A stretch of DNA of 64,000 bases, taken from positions 62,001-126,000 of the forward strand of contig LUCM01007780.1 of the NCBI GenBank assembly GCA_008360955.1. Reading direction: 5' to 3'. Shown here piece by piece: positions 25,256-36,954 of this stretch; the first letter of the stretch is position 1, and every line of letters starts with the position of its first letter. The notes under the pieces are model-generated. The model saw only the letters and a list, made by a program, of their open reading frames with translations, was not told the DNA's origin and searched no databases. The position numbers and the translations under genes are program-made. The stretch is from Fasciolopsis buskii. Taxonomy: Eukaryota; Platyhelminthes; Trematoda; Plagiorchiida; Fasciolidae.

Positions 25256-25413
25256 CGAATAACTAGATGCATTAGGTATAAGACAGAAGCTAGAGCCATT
25301 GTCAAATCTCGGGTAGTTTCGATTCACAAATTGGGAATCATGCGAAACACCAACTTGAATCGATCGTGAGTTAGTATACTCCTTTTCTTGTTCGATAAAT
25401 ATCCTTGAACTGG
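25256..25413 (-). CDS. Exon-like open segment, copy 2
   Basis: Same 158 nt, same acceptor (TTTTGTTGTAG) and donor (TCG/GTAAGT) as 2166-2323, read on minus. The frame is open, with a few amino-acid changes (for example Gly to Asp near FGNGSS). The product is unknown. Confidence 0.35.
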
Positions 25414-25846
25414 CTACAACAAAAGGTCAGTCAGTCAGACGTTAGCGGTCCAGACACTCAGCCGGAGCGCAAAAATAAACAAATTGACCCGTCCAGTTGC
25501 AGGATGCTTTTCAGTCGACGAGTGCGCTATTGATTTGGTTATGGCCACCTGATGTCTCTTATAAACTCCTTGTTTGAGCCTGATAGCCAATAGATGATCC
25601 GAAACTATCGCTTTTGGCCCCAGGGTGCTTTGGGCAACCATGATCTAGACTGTAATNAAAGCTGCGTGTACCCAATTGTATGAACGTTAGAAAGTTTATC
25701 CACTTGGGTACACGCAGCTTTTTTTCATTGTTATAGCAAATAGGTGTAGTTGTGTACTTGGTACATGACATGGTGAGAAAGGAATGATAGCATTAACTAG
25801 CTGATTTTCCCGGGTGCAATGCGTTAGGCTTGCAGAATCTACTTAC

Positions 25847-26004
25847 CGAATAACTAGATGCATTAGGTATAAGACAGAAGCTAGAGCCATTGCCAAATCT
25901 CGGGTAGTTTCGATTCACAAATTGGGAATCATGCGAAACACCATCTTGAATCGATCGTGAGTTAGTATACTCCTTTTCTTGTTCGATAAATATCCTTGAA
26001 CTGG
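25847..26004 (-). CDS. Exon-like open segment, copy 3
   Basis: Third copy, exactly 591 bp from copy 2, with sites and frame intact. Confidence 0.35.
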
Positions 26005-26265
26005 CTACAACAAAATGTCAGTCAGTCAGACGTTAGCGGTCCAGACACTCAGCCGGAGCGCAAAAATAAACAAATTGACCCGTCCAGTTGCAGGATGCTT
26101 TTCAGTCGACGAGTGCGCTATTGATTTGGTTATGGCCACCTGATGTCTCTTATAAACTCCTTGTTTGAGCCTGATAGCCAATAGATGATCCGAAACTATC
26201 GCTTTTGGCCCCAGGGTGCTTTGGGCAACCATGATCTAGACTGTAATAAACACACTTCTCCATTC

Positions 26266-27149
26266 AGGTTATAAAATTCACAGATTTATGGATCACACAC
26301 AATCCACCCTTGATGTGGGCACGTCTACGATATGGATTGTCCGAGAGCGCATGTTTATCCTACTCCAGTTTGGGACTGCTGCGAAATAACAGCCTGAGAA
26401 ATCATGGATTCCGATCGATAGTCACTGTCGTAAAAACGAGAACTGCAAAAAACTACCATGTATGATGATGACATCTGCACGTTGTTTTTTCTTTCCTCTT
26501 TTTCGCTCATTGTTTGCGTCCTCCGCCATGATCTCGATGGCCAGTGATCTGTCTTCATATTTGTGCGAAATACTAATCGAAGACTGATTGTCAAAACAAG
26601 CTGAGTTCCGTGCTTTTCATAACTTTTGGGTAATTGGAAAATGTTCATGTAGAGGAGTAGCTAGACTATGAAACTTTCCCCCGCTTGGGAATCTGGTTTT
26701 TGGTTCCATGCATCTTCGTCTTTTGTATGAGCACACCAAAATCCCCATGTGCGACTGCTGCGTCATGCCATGATGTTTATCTCAATTGTTGTTGTTGCTG
26801 TTTTTGTTGTTCTGGTTTTCACGCGAACGGGGATGTTTTTGACAATAAATTCGTATCCTTTTGAATAGAACGTATAGGGGAAGGCAAGGCTAATTAAGGG
26901 GATTCACTGTTTGGGATTGGTAACCGTTTGACTTGATCGAACGGCGCCTGTTGTATCAGCGATGAGCTGTTAGTATGAAAATTTCTAATTAGCATGGTTT
27001 ATCCCTTACCGTATAAATCGACGGTAGATTGCTCAGCCTAGCGGTTATCTTGTAAAACGGACAATTGCAAACGCAGTGGGCGTAATCTCAATGCCATCGG
27101 AATCACTGCAAGATAAAAGAACTTTGTGATGCTTCAGATTATATAGGTA
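26266..27149. other. Intron 3, unassigned
   Basis: No gene or shared repeat recognised. There is a T/G-rich run (TTGTTGTTGTTGCTG) near 26790. Confidence 0.3.
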
Positions 27150-27830
27150 CATATGTAATATATATTACACAAACCTGAGCATGGATCGTGTGATATCGTA
27201 AAGTGAAAGACGAAAGCAATAAGCAAAAAAGGAAAGAAAACAGAAATATTGTGAAAAGTTCACCACTCATGGTAGCTTCTTCGTCTTCTACTTCCAAGTC
27301 ATCGAGTATCCGTCAGAACCCATCAGTCCTCTGTGGGCCGGATACTACCCGGTTGCCCAAGCTGAATTAGAATTGGCTTTGGCGACTGCACTCCGATCCT
27401 TTGACCTAGTGGTCTAGCCCACCAAGTATCAGGACAATCTGAAGGTCACGTAACTCGGTTCGACTGAGGCTAGACATCGTGAGTGCCCAGCCAATCCCTT
27501 CTTCGCAGACGCCAATGATAACAGCGGTGTGCTTCGTACACCGCTCGTAGTAGGTGGTTTTGAATCAGGATTTAGCCAACTCCTCTGAACTGTTTACCAA
27601 GAATCAGTCATGTTAGTAGAGAGCGCTGGCTATTCGCCTTTGTCCTTGCAATTTGGTAGAAACACCTGCACCAGGCGAAGGTAGTGTGTAGGATTTTGTG
27701 TCCAGAAGCCATTTGAGACGCAGGACATTTGGGATAATTTCGAGAGGGGTACGGGGCGAGGAGCCGATTTGGAGCCTGAGACTTTCACCTTCGACCATAC
27801 TGAGGCATTTTGAGGCTGAAACACTTCTTT
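27150..27830. repeat. Family C repeat, copy 3
   Basis: Starts with a short TA-rich head and CACAAACCTGAGCATGGATC. The part 27469-27815 matches 31285-31631 over 347 bp with only two differences that I could see. Confidence 0.75.
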
Positions 27831-30093
27831 TGTATGCCTTATTGTGCACGGACTATCGTTTTGTTCGCACGGTAGGTGCAAGTAGAAGCATGATCAGCCG
27901 TCACAACACAAAACGGCGTGAATTTCAGGTAGGACAGATAAGCGGAAGTATGCCAGTCTCAAGTTTGGTGACGGTTTAGCCATAGAGCGTGAATTGGCCA
28001 AGAAGCACGAGCGGAGAGTATATGCATAGTAGAATTCATAGTCAATGCGGTTCATGATTCACAGTCAAGACGGAACACGTGTTTAGTCGTGAATTGAATT
28101 GTGATGCTGCATTATGAGGAATTATCGTTGAATAGTTAACATCGTGTCGTTTGGTCATGGACATCCCATGTTCAACTCCGGCAGCTGTCGATTGCCTCTT
28201 TCCGGTCTTTTTCCAATAGTACTTCCAGATTGCTGAATAATGCCCAGAATTCAAAGAGAAAGAGAAACAGGTTTACGACCGCAGCTTAAGGTTTTTCCTT
28301 CCTCATTGGAAATCCTAACAAATTTTCAAATCCGTTGAATGCCTACGCAGTTTCTTGTGTGATTATTATTCTTTCTGGTATTGTGTAGAGATTGCACCTT
28401 GTGGGTATTAGGGATAACCAGCACGTCTTATTCTCTGCTTGGTCTGAAGCTAACCATGCGAGAAATGAAACAAGGGGATCAACAGCCTCATTTACCTGAT
28501 ACTACTAGGGACTACCATGACAGAATAACTGCAGTTCATCACGTGAATATCAGTTTATGGCTCTGCGTAAAGTGTCCGATACAAATCAGAATGGATTAAC
28601 GGAATCAGTCGAGGATTTGATCATTGAAACTCACGGGTAACGGAAGCTGCAAGCTAACGTGGTGTTGCGTCCACTGTGTGGTTGATTGCTCGAGGGCTTG
28701 GTTGGCTTTTCGCCTGACTGATATGTGCATCACTGTGACTATGGATGTGATCATTTCCCCCAGTGTGTGTGTGTGTGTGGGGTATTAGTGACTCACGGCC
28801 AACGATGTTGATGCATCAACTAGGAAGTTATTAAACATAAGTTTCCTGTAGTTTTCAACGTAGTTTAATATAATGGCTGAATTTTGACTAACGTTTCCCA
28901 AATTCTGGTGATCCAATCGCATTGGGGAGACTTGCTAGTTTCGAATGGATGTCAACCCAGTCAACCACCGATCCACCGTTTTCCAGTCAGACTATCTCGA
29001 TTGATTTTGTCAGTACGCTGTTAACTGTCCTGTCACAGTAATTTCTACTAGACCCAACCTTAACATTGACAAGCGTGAGATGCAGCTTGTACGTAGGCGG
29101 TGAGTCGCCCAGTACCCGTGTTCCATGTACGGCTGTTCGAACAGTTCTTTCTCACGCGATCCGTCATAGCAACGCGATCGAAATTCCGGCTGCTCGCGTT
29201 TTTTTAAACCCTTCTTCTGCCCATGTTCTATGTTAATGCGTCCATTCTTCCGCGCTCTATCCTGGTTGATTTTTCTCCACGTCCTCGTCGGTTGCCTTAT
29301 CTGTGGCTCTTAGTTTGCGCCATTTTGCTGTTCATGTTCAGTGTAATTTCTTGTCGATAAGGTTTTCTTAGTCTATCTCGCAAAATTTCCAACCTAGTCA
29401 CTTCCCTTTCTTATTCCTGTCACTGTTTGGCTGATTCACTTGTTGACTGCAAATCCTTTGCCTCCACTCCACTGTTTTAATTGAATCGCGTTCATCTACA
29501 TCATACGGATGCTTTGGAGATCCTGCACTCCTTCCAAGCCCTATATATTCTAACAATCATGGATTACAGGCCTGTATTGAGTGTGATCTGCCCTAGTCCT
29601 GTTCTGTAAAAAGATAAATCAGTTTGTCCAAACAGATCTCGACTTCCGATTGGCTACACAAAGTAGATGAGATTCCTCTCATGTGTTTCACGCGTCTATA
29701 ACGATGCATGTTTCTTCTGGTACCATACCTCCATACTCGATGTGCTAAGTTATGCATACATCGAAGTAAATACTCAATGAAGAAACAATTGGGTTCTGTA
29801 TTGGTGCAATCTTATGAAATATACTCAGGAGCGATCAGATACTGATCACACGACATCTGTGCTTAATTTGCTGATTCTAGTTAGCTGGTCGTCATATTCT
29901 CGTGACGTTGATTGCTTTCCTTATGGTTGTGTAACGGTATAGTGAAACGCGCAACAGCAACAGGTTCTGTTGTAATGTTTTGCTGTCTTAATCCCCATGC
30001 ATGTGCGTGCGTGCGTGCGTGCGAACTGCAAATGGCTACGGTAAATTAATATGCATCTGGAGCTTTCTCCTATTAAATTCCCACTTGGCCTAG
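27831..30093. other. Intron 3 distal part
   Basis: Mostly unassigned. Contains (GT)n at 28763-28779 and (GTGC)n at about 30002-30024. The latter is 70-90 bp before the exon 4 acceptor. Confidence 0.4.
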
Positions 30094-30467
30094 GCACCAC
30101 AAAAACCGCGAACCAGACGATCAATCTTCGACATTTTCCTATGCCTCTGACGCCAATAGATCTTCCCGAGCGCCTTCCATGGTTTCCGGAGCATACAGTG
30201 AGAGCAACCTATCCGGAAATATCAGCTATATGGGTAATCAGGCCGATCCTGTCGGCGCATTGCCTCCGGGATGGCGTGGGTCAACTGGTACCACTTCTCA
30301 CTTGGGCGTTCCTGGGGCCTCTTACAACCCAATGGCCGGAATGGAAGAAGGACACTCCAGTGATGTTGACGATCCGCATGTGTCTGGTCGACCTCCTATC
30401 TATCAGTCCGCGCTTAATTTGGACAGTAGTCAAGGTGGTTATGGCGAATCAAGTAGTGGACATTCTG
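30094..30467 (+). CDS. Exon 4: Ser/Gly/Pro-rich tail segment
   Basis: The acceptor has a good pyrimidine tract ending CTTGGCCTAG at 30093. The donor is ATTCTG/GTATGT at 30467/30468. The 374 nt run phase 2 to 1 (residues 149-273) with no stop. The encoded sequence is low in hydrophobic residues, rich in Ser, Gly, Asp and Tyr, starts with a basic stretch (HHKNR) and contains one LPPGW motif near its middle. No globular domain is recognisable; it is probably disordered and could be phosphorylated, which is inference. A second acceptor at 30158-30159 (CCAATAG) enters the same phase 66 nt later and would remove exactly 22 residues. The GC-balanced codon use contrasts with the AT-rich flanks. Confidence 0.75.
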
Positions 30468-30929
30468 GTATGTTGATTTTATCATTGAACTGAATGAATT
30501 CTGTCGTTTCCATAGATCTTTGCTTTAAACAGCACTTCAATTTTCCTCCCTGTGTATTGATTACAGTCGTCGTAGAGTTTCTGTGTTGCGTTACCGCACT
30601 TACTGAGGTTTTGTTCAGCAAAGCAGTAAGAGCCTCATGTCTCCACCGTTTTGCTCAGGCTACGTGCGGTATTGGACTGCGTCAGCGAGTCTTGCGGTTC
30701 ACGGTTGAATTTGCTATTTCCGTTTATCTTTCATCCACCTTAAGAAACATATAACAATCGGGTAGTCCATTCTGAACCATCCACAACACGCAACCCAATT
30801 GTCAAAATGGTCGAAACAGTTTTGGTTCGCATCGCATTCAACGATTTGCTCTGTGGCCGAAATACTTCACAAACGAACTGCACGTTGCGATTATGACGCC
30901 TCTCGCGAATCTGAAAAGTTACGAAGTTG

Positions 30930-31635
30930 TACACGAGATCTGCTATTGTTGTATGTTGCATAAATCCGTGTACAGACTAGGTGCCATCGGAACCATGACG
31001 ACAGAAGAAAACAAATATCGAGGAAGAGGGCAGCAAAACAAAACAGTGTGCAGAGTTTGCCCCATATGGCGCTTCTTTCATTCTTCATCTTCACGTTATT
31101 GGCGGTCCTCTGTTGGCTCAATTCTTCCAGGTTGCCCAAACCGAAGTCGAATGTTACCTAGGGGACTGTACCTTGGGCGTTTGACCAAATGGTTTAACCT
31201 GCAATGCAGTGGAATGGCCTGAGGATCACGTAACCCACTAGAAACCTGCGACTGATTGATCTGTTCCTACGCAGTTCGGATGAAGCTAGACATCGTGAGT
31301 GCCCAGCCAATCCCTTCTTCGCAGACGCCAATGATAACAGCGGTGTGCTTCGTACACCGCTCGTAGTAGGTGGTTTTGAATCAGGATTTAGCCAACTCCT
31401 CTGAACTGTTTACCAAGAATCAGTCATGTTAGTAGAGAGCGCTGGCTATTCGCCTTTGTCCTTGCAATTTGGTAGAAACACCTGCACCAGGCGAAGGTAG
31501 TGTGTAGGATTTTGTGTCCAGAAGCCATTTGAGACGCAGGACATTTGGGATAATTTCGAGAGGGGTACGGGGCGAGGAGCCGATTTGGAGCCTGAGACTT
31601 CCACCTTCGACCATACTGAAGCATTTTGAGGTTTA
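30930..31635. repeat. Family C repeat, copy 4
   Basis: The first half (head through 'GGATCACGTAACCCAC') is diverged from copy 3. The second half (31285-31631) is almost identical to it. Confidence 0.75.
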
Positions 31636-31639
31636 CCAA

Positions 31640-32412
31640 GGTTAGGACATGGAATATCAAGAATCATAGCCTAACCGCCACGTCGCTCCTTCCAGCCCTG
31701 CCAAGCACGTGCCACAAGCATGCGACAACGTAGACAATGAATAGGCATGTGCAATACTTGTCCAAGCCACCGAATGTGACGTAAGGCGATTATCACAGTC
31801 AGAAGATGACTGTTTGCATCCAACACACGTCGACACACTTCGTCATTGCAATGCTACGAAAACATCGGTGGTCGTAGACGAAAAGTCGTCGGGCGTCCTC
31901 AATGCAGATAGGTCAAGTGTCGGAACCATAAAGAAGACCACTACGGATTGTGGCATTGTACACCCTTTCGTTGATTGGAAACCGTATGTCATGGCGGAGC
32001 CACAAGTGTCTCAGGTTTGCGAAAGCTGCTTTGGCTTTTGCAATTAAGTATGTGATCTCCTCTGGGACACCGCCGCCAGGTGTGATCAGGTTTCTGAGGT
32101 ACTTGTAGCTATTAACTACCTCTAATGGATCATCACCACAAAGAGTGAATGGAGGAGGTACAGGCTCGCGTCATTGTTGAAGGTGTAGCTTGGATCTTGA
32201 AGGTGCAAAGCACATCCCGTATAGGGATAATTCGATCGGCAGTTTGTACAGTTAGACTGTGTTTCGTGTGTTGGCTGCAGCAGCATCTTATCTTTTCCCG
32301 CCTGTGTAGGTCCACTCCCTGTTCCCCTTGGATATTCACTCTTTTTATAGAAACGTGTAACTCTGGGGAAAGGCAGCGGTCAGTGAGGCTTGCTTGTTGT
32401 TTAACGCTGAAC

Positions 32413-32448
<36 letters not shown>

Positions 32449-34690
32449 TCGGCAGTCGATCAGATGCTCGTTGAATTGCCTATTCTTTGTCACTCAGCAA
32501 CGCGAAATCCTCGACATACTCTAAGTGAAAATGTGAATTCTCTGGGACGAGTTTAACTGCATCGTCTAAAAGAGCATGTAAGGCTTTTTGTAGAGCACCG
32601 TTTACGACGAAGCTGAAAAGAAATGGGTATATAAGGCAGTCTTGCCGTGTTTCGTTGGTAAGAGCGAAGGATGGCGAAAACTGGCCATAATCCCTAACCC
32701 GACCTGGGGACCGACATTCTTCTCAGATGCTCCATTTTTCAACAAGCAGTGGAATAGTGCAGACCTACGAGGAGAGTCAAAGGCTGTGCTAATTTCCAAG
32801 ATGTTGATCTTTGACCTTTGAGGGGTAAAACGGTGCTCTAGCAAGTGTCGGAGGGTGAATAATTGATCGATGCACCACGAACGGCACGAAACGCAACTTG
32901 TTCTTCATGATTTTGCTCTCCACGTGTGTTGTACGGCCTCCGAAGAATGACGGGTGCAAGCAGTTTTGACGCTATTAGGATTAGTCTAGGACCCGTATGG
33001 TCAGGGTAATCACTGGGCTGATCGTTTTTGAAGATGAGGACAACTATCAACTTCGGCCACGAGGAGGGTAGCTTTTCGAATTACCAGATCTTCGGGAACA
33101 AAACTTGAAGTTGTCCGACCAGTTCCACACCTGCGTCTTTAAATCGAGCTGGAGGAAGGCGATCATAGCCCGGCGTATTATGATGTCCTAAGACTCGGAT
33201 TTCCCTGAGGATCTCTACCTCGATTGCTGGACCTGTTGTAAGAGACCACTGAACACTTGCCGGAATAGCTGTAGGAGGCGCTGACGCTGAAGGTGAGCCA
33301 ATTTGTGCTTGAAACTGCTCCACCCAGCGCACAAGACGTCGTTGCTGGTTGTGGATCTGCGAACCGTCAGCCTTAAGGATCGTTTCTCTTACACTTTATT
33401 CTTACTTACCGGATGAGGTGAAACATCTTGAAAGAATTTCCCATGTCGACAGCATGTTCCATCCCCAGTGCTAGTTGAGGCCACTGGATCTCGCAATCCC
33501 TACGCAAGCTTTCGTTGAGTTCACGTCTCGTTATATGCCGTGCTTGATTATGCCTGGATGGACTGGATTGTGTCAAGAAGGCGCAGAGACTCAGCAGAAA
33601 TCCAGGTTGTGACAACGCGACGGACTAGCTTACAATCACCAAGCTAGCGGAATGCAAGCCATTCTTGATAAGCAACCTGTGTTCGTTAATGTTTTGAGAT
33701 AGGGGCATTCCTAACTTTTCAGCCAGTGCGCTTCGAAGGATTCATAGACGAGTCGGATCAGGTAGCTTGTCGCAATCTAACCGACGCTGCACCATGCGTT
33801 CTGAGCACCCACCGAAGCACCTGGACAGCCTATTGCATACTAATGCTTGATCCGAGTCAAGGGGTGTGTTCCAGTACCACCGGTAGTCTTGTAGACAGCC
33901 CAGCCGTTTGTAGGCAATAGTAATGTTATCTATTTGGGTCCATCGCTGACTCGAAGAGGGTGAACGCCAGGTGGAGTACCGGCGACTGGAACCTGTGAAG
34001 CTCGTACTAGCGAGAAACAGTTGATGGTCTGGGCACAAAGCCAGCAACCGTTCCCCGTTCTTAGAACGACAGGAATCGAGACCAAAGAGACCTCCCGGAT
34101 GCGCCTCATTCGGGGACACCCGACCTGCCCTAGCATTCGTGTCTCCTGCCAAAATCACCATGTCACCTGGCCTTGCTGTGTGTAATAGGTCGTGTAGCTT
34201 TGATTGCATTTGGGCTGCAATTTGTTGGCGCGCACCCTGAGACAACAAACAAGTTGCGTTTGTCAGAGCGATAGTCACTCACTCTACGCGAACCTCCAAG
34301 TTTCACTGCACATAACCGGCTGTCAACTTGGATCCAGTCAAATAATACAGCTTAAACCCTCTCACTAAGAGCCACATCAACACTAGCAGTACCAGAAGCC
34401 ACAGCCTCAGGGTCCACAGAAAGACGCAGATAAAACTTCGGAAGAACTAGATGGGGATATCAGTCGGATAACAGAGCCTTGACTACAAGTGTCTTGGATA
34501 CAGCAAGCATCGATGGCTAGGGTCTCCGGTGCATTGGTTAAACAGCCTTGTTGACGTACGCACATAATTGTTCGCACATTGAATGCGAATGGTTTGAAGG
34601 GGCATCGAAGATCAAGAAGTTGATCAACCAGCGGGAGTGGGTTCGGTGATATTTGGCGATGTTTGTTGAACACGCGAGAACAGGAACATG
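31640..34690 (-). mobile_element. Second RTE-type element (antisense, decayed)
   Basis: The minus strand carries an endonuclease-like region (34673-33742: KPFAFNVRTIMCVRQQ, AGDTNARAGRVSP, GERLLALCPDHQLFL), a linker (33615-33406) and a reverse transcriptase region (33332-32602: HHNTPGYDRLPPARFKDAG and related blocks). The C-terminus at 32130-31870 reads YKYLRNLITPGGGVPEEI and FANLRHLW. It is interrupted at 32243-32447 by a family A 3' fragment. The subfamily differs from family A in sequence. Confidence 0.7.
32235..32455 (+). mobile_element. Nested 5'-truncated family A insertion with target-site duplication
   Basis: A 205-bp piece equal to the last part of family A (from TTTGTACAGTTAGACTGTG to (GAT)n) sits on + inside the minus-strand element. 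The host sequence ATCGGCAG occurs directly before (32235-32242) and after (32448-32455), as expected for a target-site duplication. Confidence 0.8.
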
Positions 34691-34909
34691 ACTTATTCCA
34701 GTGACACTACCACTAACATGGTCGATTTCAGAGCCCGAAGAATGTTAAGAAATAGAGTAGGAAGAGGAAGAGTAACACGCATTAGTAGAGGAACAAACGG
34801 TTGCGCACCGTGGAAGCTCGCTTTTGCGATTGAGAAAAGGGCTAGGAACGTTCGTGCGATGATCAGTCATATCCATGGTTGTGTGCGTTGTGGACTGTTG
34901 TATTACTCG

Positions 34910-35300
34910 GTCGCCCAGTCCAGAGTAGTAGGTCTTTTTATTCGAGGATGCACCTCCAGCCCTTGCACAACCAAGCGCCTTGTGTAAGGCAGCAGAATCA
35001 TTCCAGACGAGCCCGTGGCCATTTGATCAGCTCTTATGCCTCTTCCGGAAACCTTGCCGAGTCACTGGAACACAACCAGGGGCAGTGGTTGGCGGGCCAC
35101 ACTCGCCACGTCACAGTGTCACCAGTGCGCTCTTGTGGTATTTTTTAGGTAGATCGCTTGCCAGGCGAAAATCCCCCACGCCCTCAACAGGGCCGCAGCG
35201 TGTTCGCGACCGCTTATTCTCTGGGCTGGAACCCACCTTATTCACGATTAAACAGCTGGATGGTGCGCAACTTAAGGGCGTGCCCGATAGCATGGATCTC
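34910..35300. repeat. Family D repeat, copy 2
   Basis: Shares CACGTCACAGTGTCACC, the downstream GCGAAAATC block and CGCGACCGCTTATTCTCTGG with the other copies. Confidence 0.5.
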
Positions 35301-36040
35301 TAGCCTGAGAGTTTATTTTATGACTCATGTTATCCGGCTGATTAAGAGGGCGTGTGATCGCTCTTATGCTAGGCGGCCTTTGGCTTAAAATCACATTGGG
35401 TGATTGATAACGTCATAACCAGCTACTCGAAGCATGGGGTTTGGGGCTGTTTTCTCTCCGCCTTAAGTTTACATGTTAGTTTGCTCACGCTGTCTTGCCT
35501 ATTTTGCGGAAAATGTGTCGTCAACGTCAGTCATTTTTTATCAGATGATCACTGACAGGATTAATCGGATCAAAATGTGGATGGCTGTTTGATTGGTCTA
35601 CTCACTCCGATCGTTTGGTACCACCTACCTTTCCTGTGAATTGAATAAGCTTATTTTGTTTGTGTTGACTTTCACAGATGAATTTGCTGTTCAGTAGTTG
35701 ATACACACGCACGTGCTTTATCCTTCTATGTTCTGTGATCGATTCGCACAACTTTTCTCTATGATGTTGTAAATCACCAAGATTATTCAGTGAATGTGCA
35801 GGAGTGCATCAAGCACACATACATTATCATGCGTGTTCTGATTGTTGCATCTTTCACGACAGTTTGCTATTTTTATCTCCATGTCAGCAAGGACACACGC
35901 CAATGTGACGTATCGTTGACTGTTCTCTCTTTTTTCCAATTCTAACCTGCGTGCCTGTTTGCTTTGCATGGCACACGCCGATTCCGACTCTCTCTGACAA
36001 ACTGCCGACTCACGAATTTCTCCCAAAATGCCCAAATCAG
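35301..36040. other. Intron 4 end, unassigned
   Basis: No repeat match. The pyrimidine tract near 35990-36030 belongs to the exon 5 acceptor. Confidence 0.35.
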
Positions 36041-36161
36041 GGAAACGTCATACGTTGATTCGGAAAATGAAAAGCAAACTATCCAAAAGCACGCACAATT
36101 TGACAGTTGCTGCGGCCAAAAAAGCCGGCGGGGACAAAGTCTACGCAGACGGACGCAGCAG
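36041..36161 (+). CDS. Exon 5: basic patch exon
   Basis: The acceptor is TTTCTCCCAAAATGCCCAAATCAG, ending at 36040, and the donor is CAGCAG/GTCAGT at 36161/36162. The 121 nt run phase 1 to 2 and encode residues 274-313. The content is strongly basic: GKRHTLIRKMKSKLSKS, then THNLTVAAAKKAGG and a short ADGRS end. A Lys/Arg-rich amphipathic stretch after a C2 domain is often used for membrane or small-GTPase contacts, which is inference here. An ATG at 36028 just upstream is in the same frame, but it lies inside the acceptor region and is not needed. A (GTT)n run begins about 20 nt downstream of the donor. Confidence 0.7.
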
Positions 36162-36182
36162 GTCAGTGCCGGGTTGTTTACC

Positions 36183-36219
36183 GTTTGTTGTTGTTGTTGT
36201 TGTTGTTGTTATTGTTGTT
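36183..36219. repeat. (GTT)n microsatellite just after exon 5
   Basis: About 37 bp of TTG repeats begin some 20 nt inside intron 5. Uridine/guanine-rich runs at this place can bind splicing factors, which is inference. Confidence 0.85.
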
Positions 36220-36359
36220 CAGTTTCCGTTTTGTCAGAAAGAATTCCGCTGTTGGGGGGAGAGAGGGGAGGATGCCGTGTCACTGTGACCAAGTATGCCG
36301 AGAACTTGTCCAAACTCTGCTGCTAGTTCTGCAGCGGAAGCATTGTGGAGTCACAGGCA

Positions 36360-36840
36360 GGCTATAGGGGTCGTGCGATCACATATTTAGTAGAGATATT
36401 GGATTTGAACAGATTAAGATGTTTAGGGTATGTTGTACTCATTCCCCTCAGAACGACGGCTTTGTTGTACGCTGTTCTTCAAGCCACGGAAGCTTGGAAG
36501 ATGGATCGAGGTGGCCCGTCGACAACATGGGAGGAAGGCATGACAACCTTGATCAATGGTTTGGCCTGTGTAGTTGCAATTAGACAACCGGATTGTAGTT
36601 CATGGGATCGTCCGGAGACAGTGGATGATATGGCTCGATGACATTATTGCATTTGAAGTCTTTACATTTCTGAATAGTTGTTCAACTTATTATTTTGCTG
36701 CCGACCTTCCACTGTTCATCGTTCTTTTTTGTCCTTTTAGCAGATGGTAGCGTGAGGTAGAAATGAAATTCAGAGCACTTCGGTGCAAGGTTATCGGTTG
36801 TGAAAACTGAAGCTGATTGTCGAGATAGGCTTACCTGATG
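36360..36840 (+). mobile_element. Family B RTE 3' portion
   Basis: Translation shows LDLNRLRCLGYVV, then WKMDRGGPSTTWEEGM and WDRPETVDDMAR. These are the C-terminal blocks 'LNRLRWLGHVL', 'RGGQ..TW' and 'W.ET..DMA' of RTE elements. It ends with the family B tail near 36774-36805. Confidence 0.7.
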
Positions 36841-36855
36841 AATACTGTTATATCT

Positions 36856-36856
<1 letters not shown>

Positions 36857-36940
<84 letters not shown>

Positions 36941-36954
36941 ATATAAAGTGTATA
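36857..36954. repeat. Interrupted (TA)n microsatellite
   Basis: About 98 bp in two long TA tracts; a family C copy begins directly after it. Confidence 0.9.

Larger units (their letters stand above)
25045..26265 (-). repeat. Tandem pair of the 0.6 kb unit 5' of RTE copy 2
   Basis: Two head-to-tail copies with a 591-bp period, both very similar to 1905-2555 in inverse orientation. At the junction lies the window's only ambiguous base (25657), directly beside inverted arms AAAGCTGCGTGTACCCA (25658-25674) and its exact complement about 30 bp further on. The second arm is at the expected place and the first looks like an extra fold-back, so the junction may be an assembly product. Confidence 0.75.

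Noticed and set aside
36107..36367. Leu-rich frame overlapping exon 5
   Set aside because: Produced by the (GTT)n run; the exon 5 frame with proper splice sites is the coding one.
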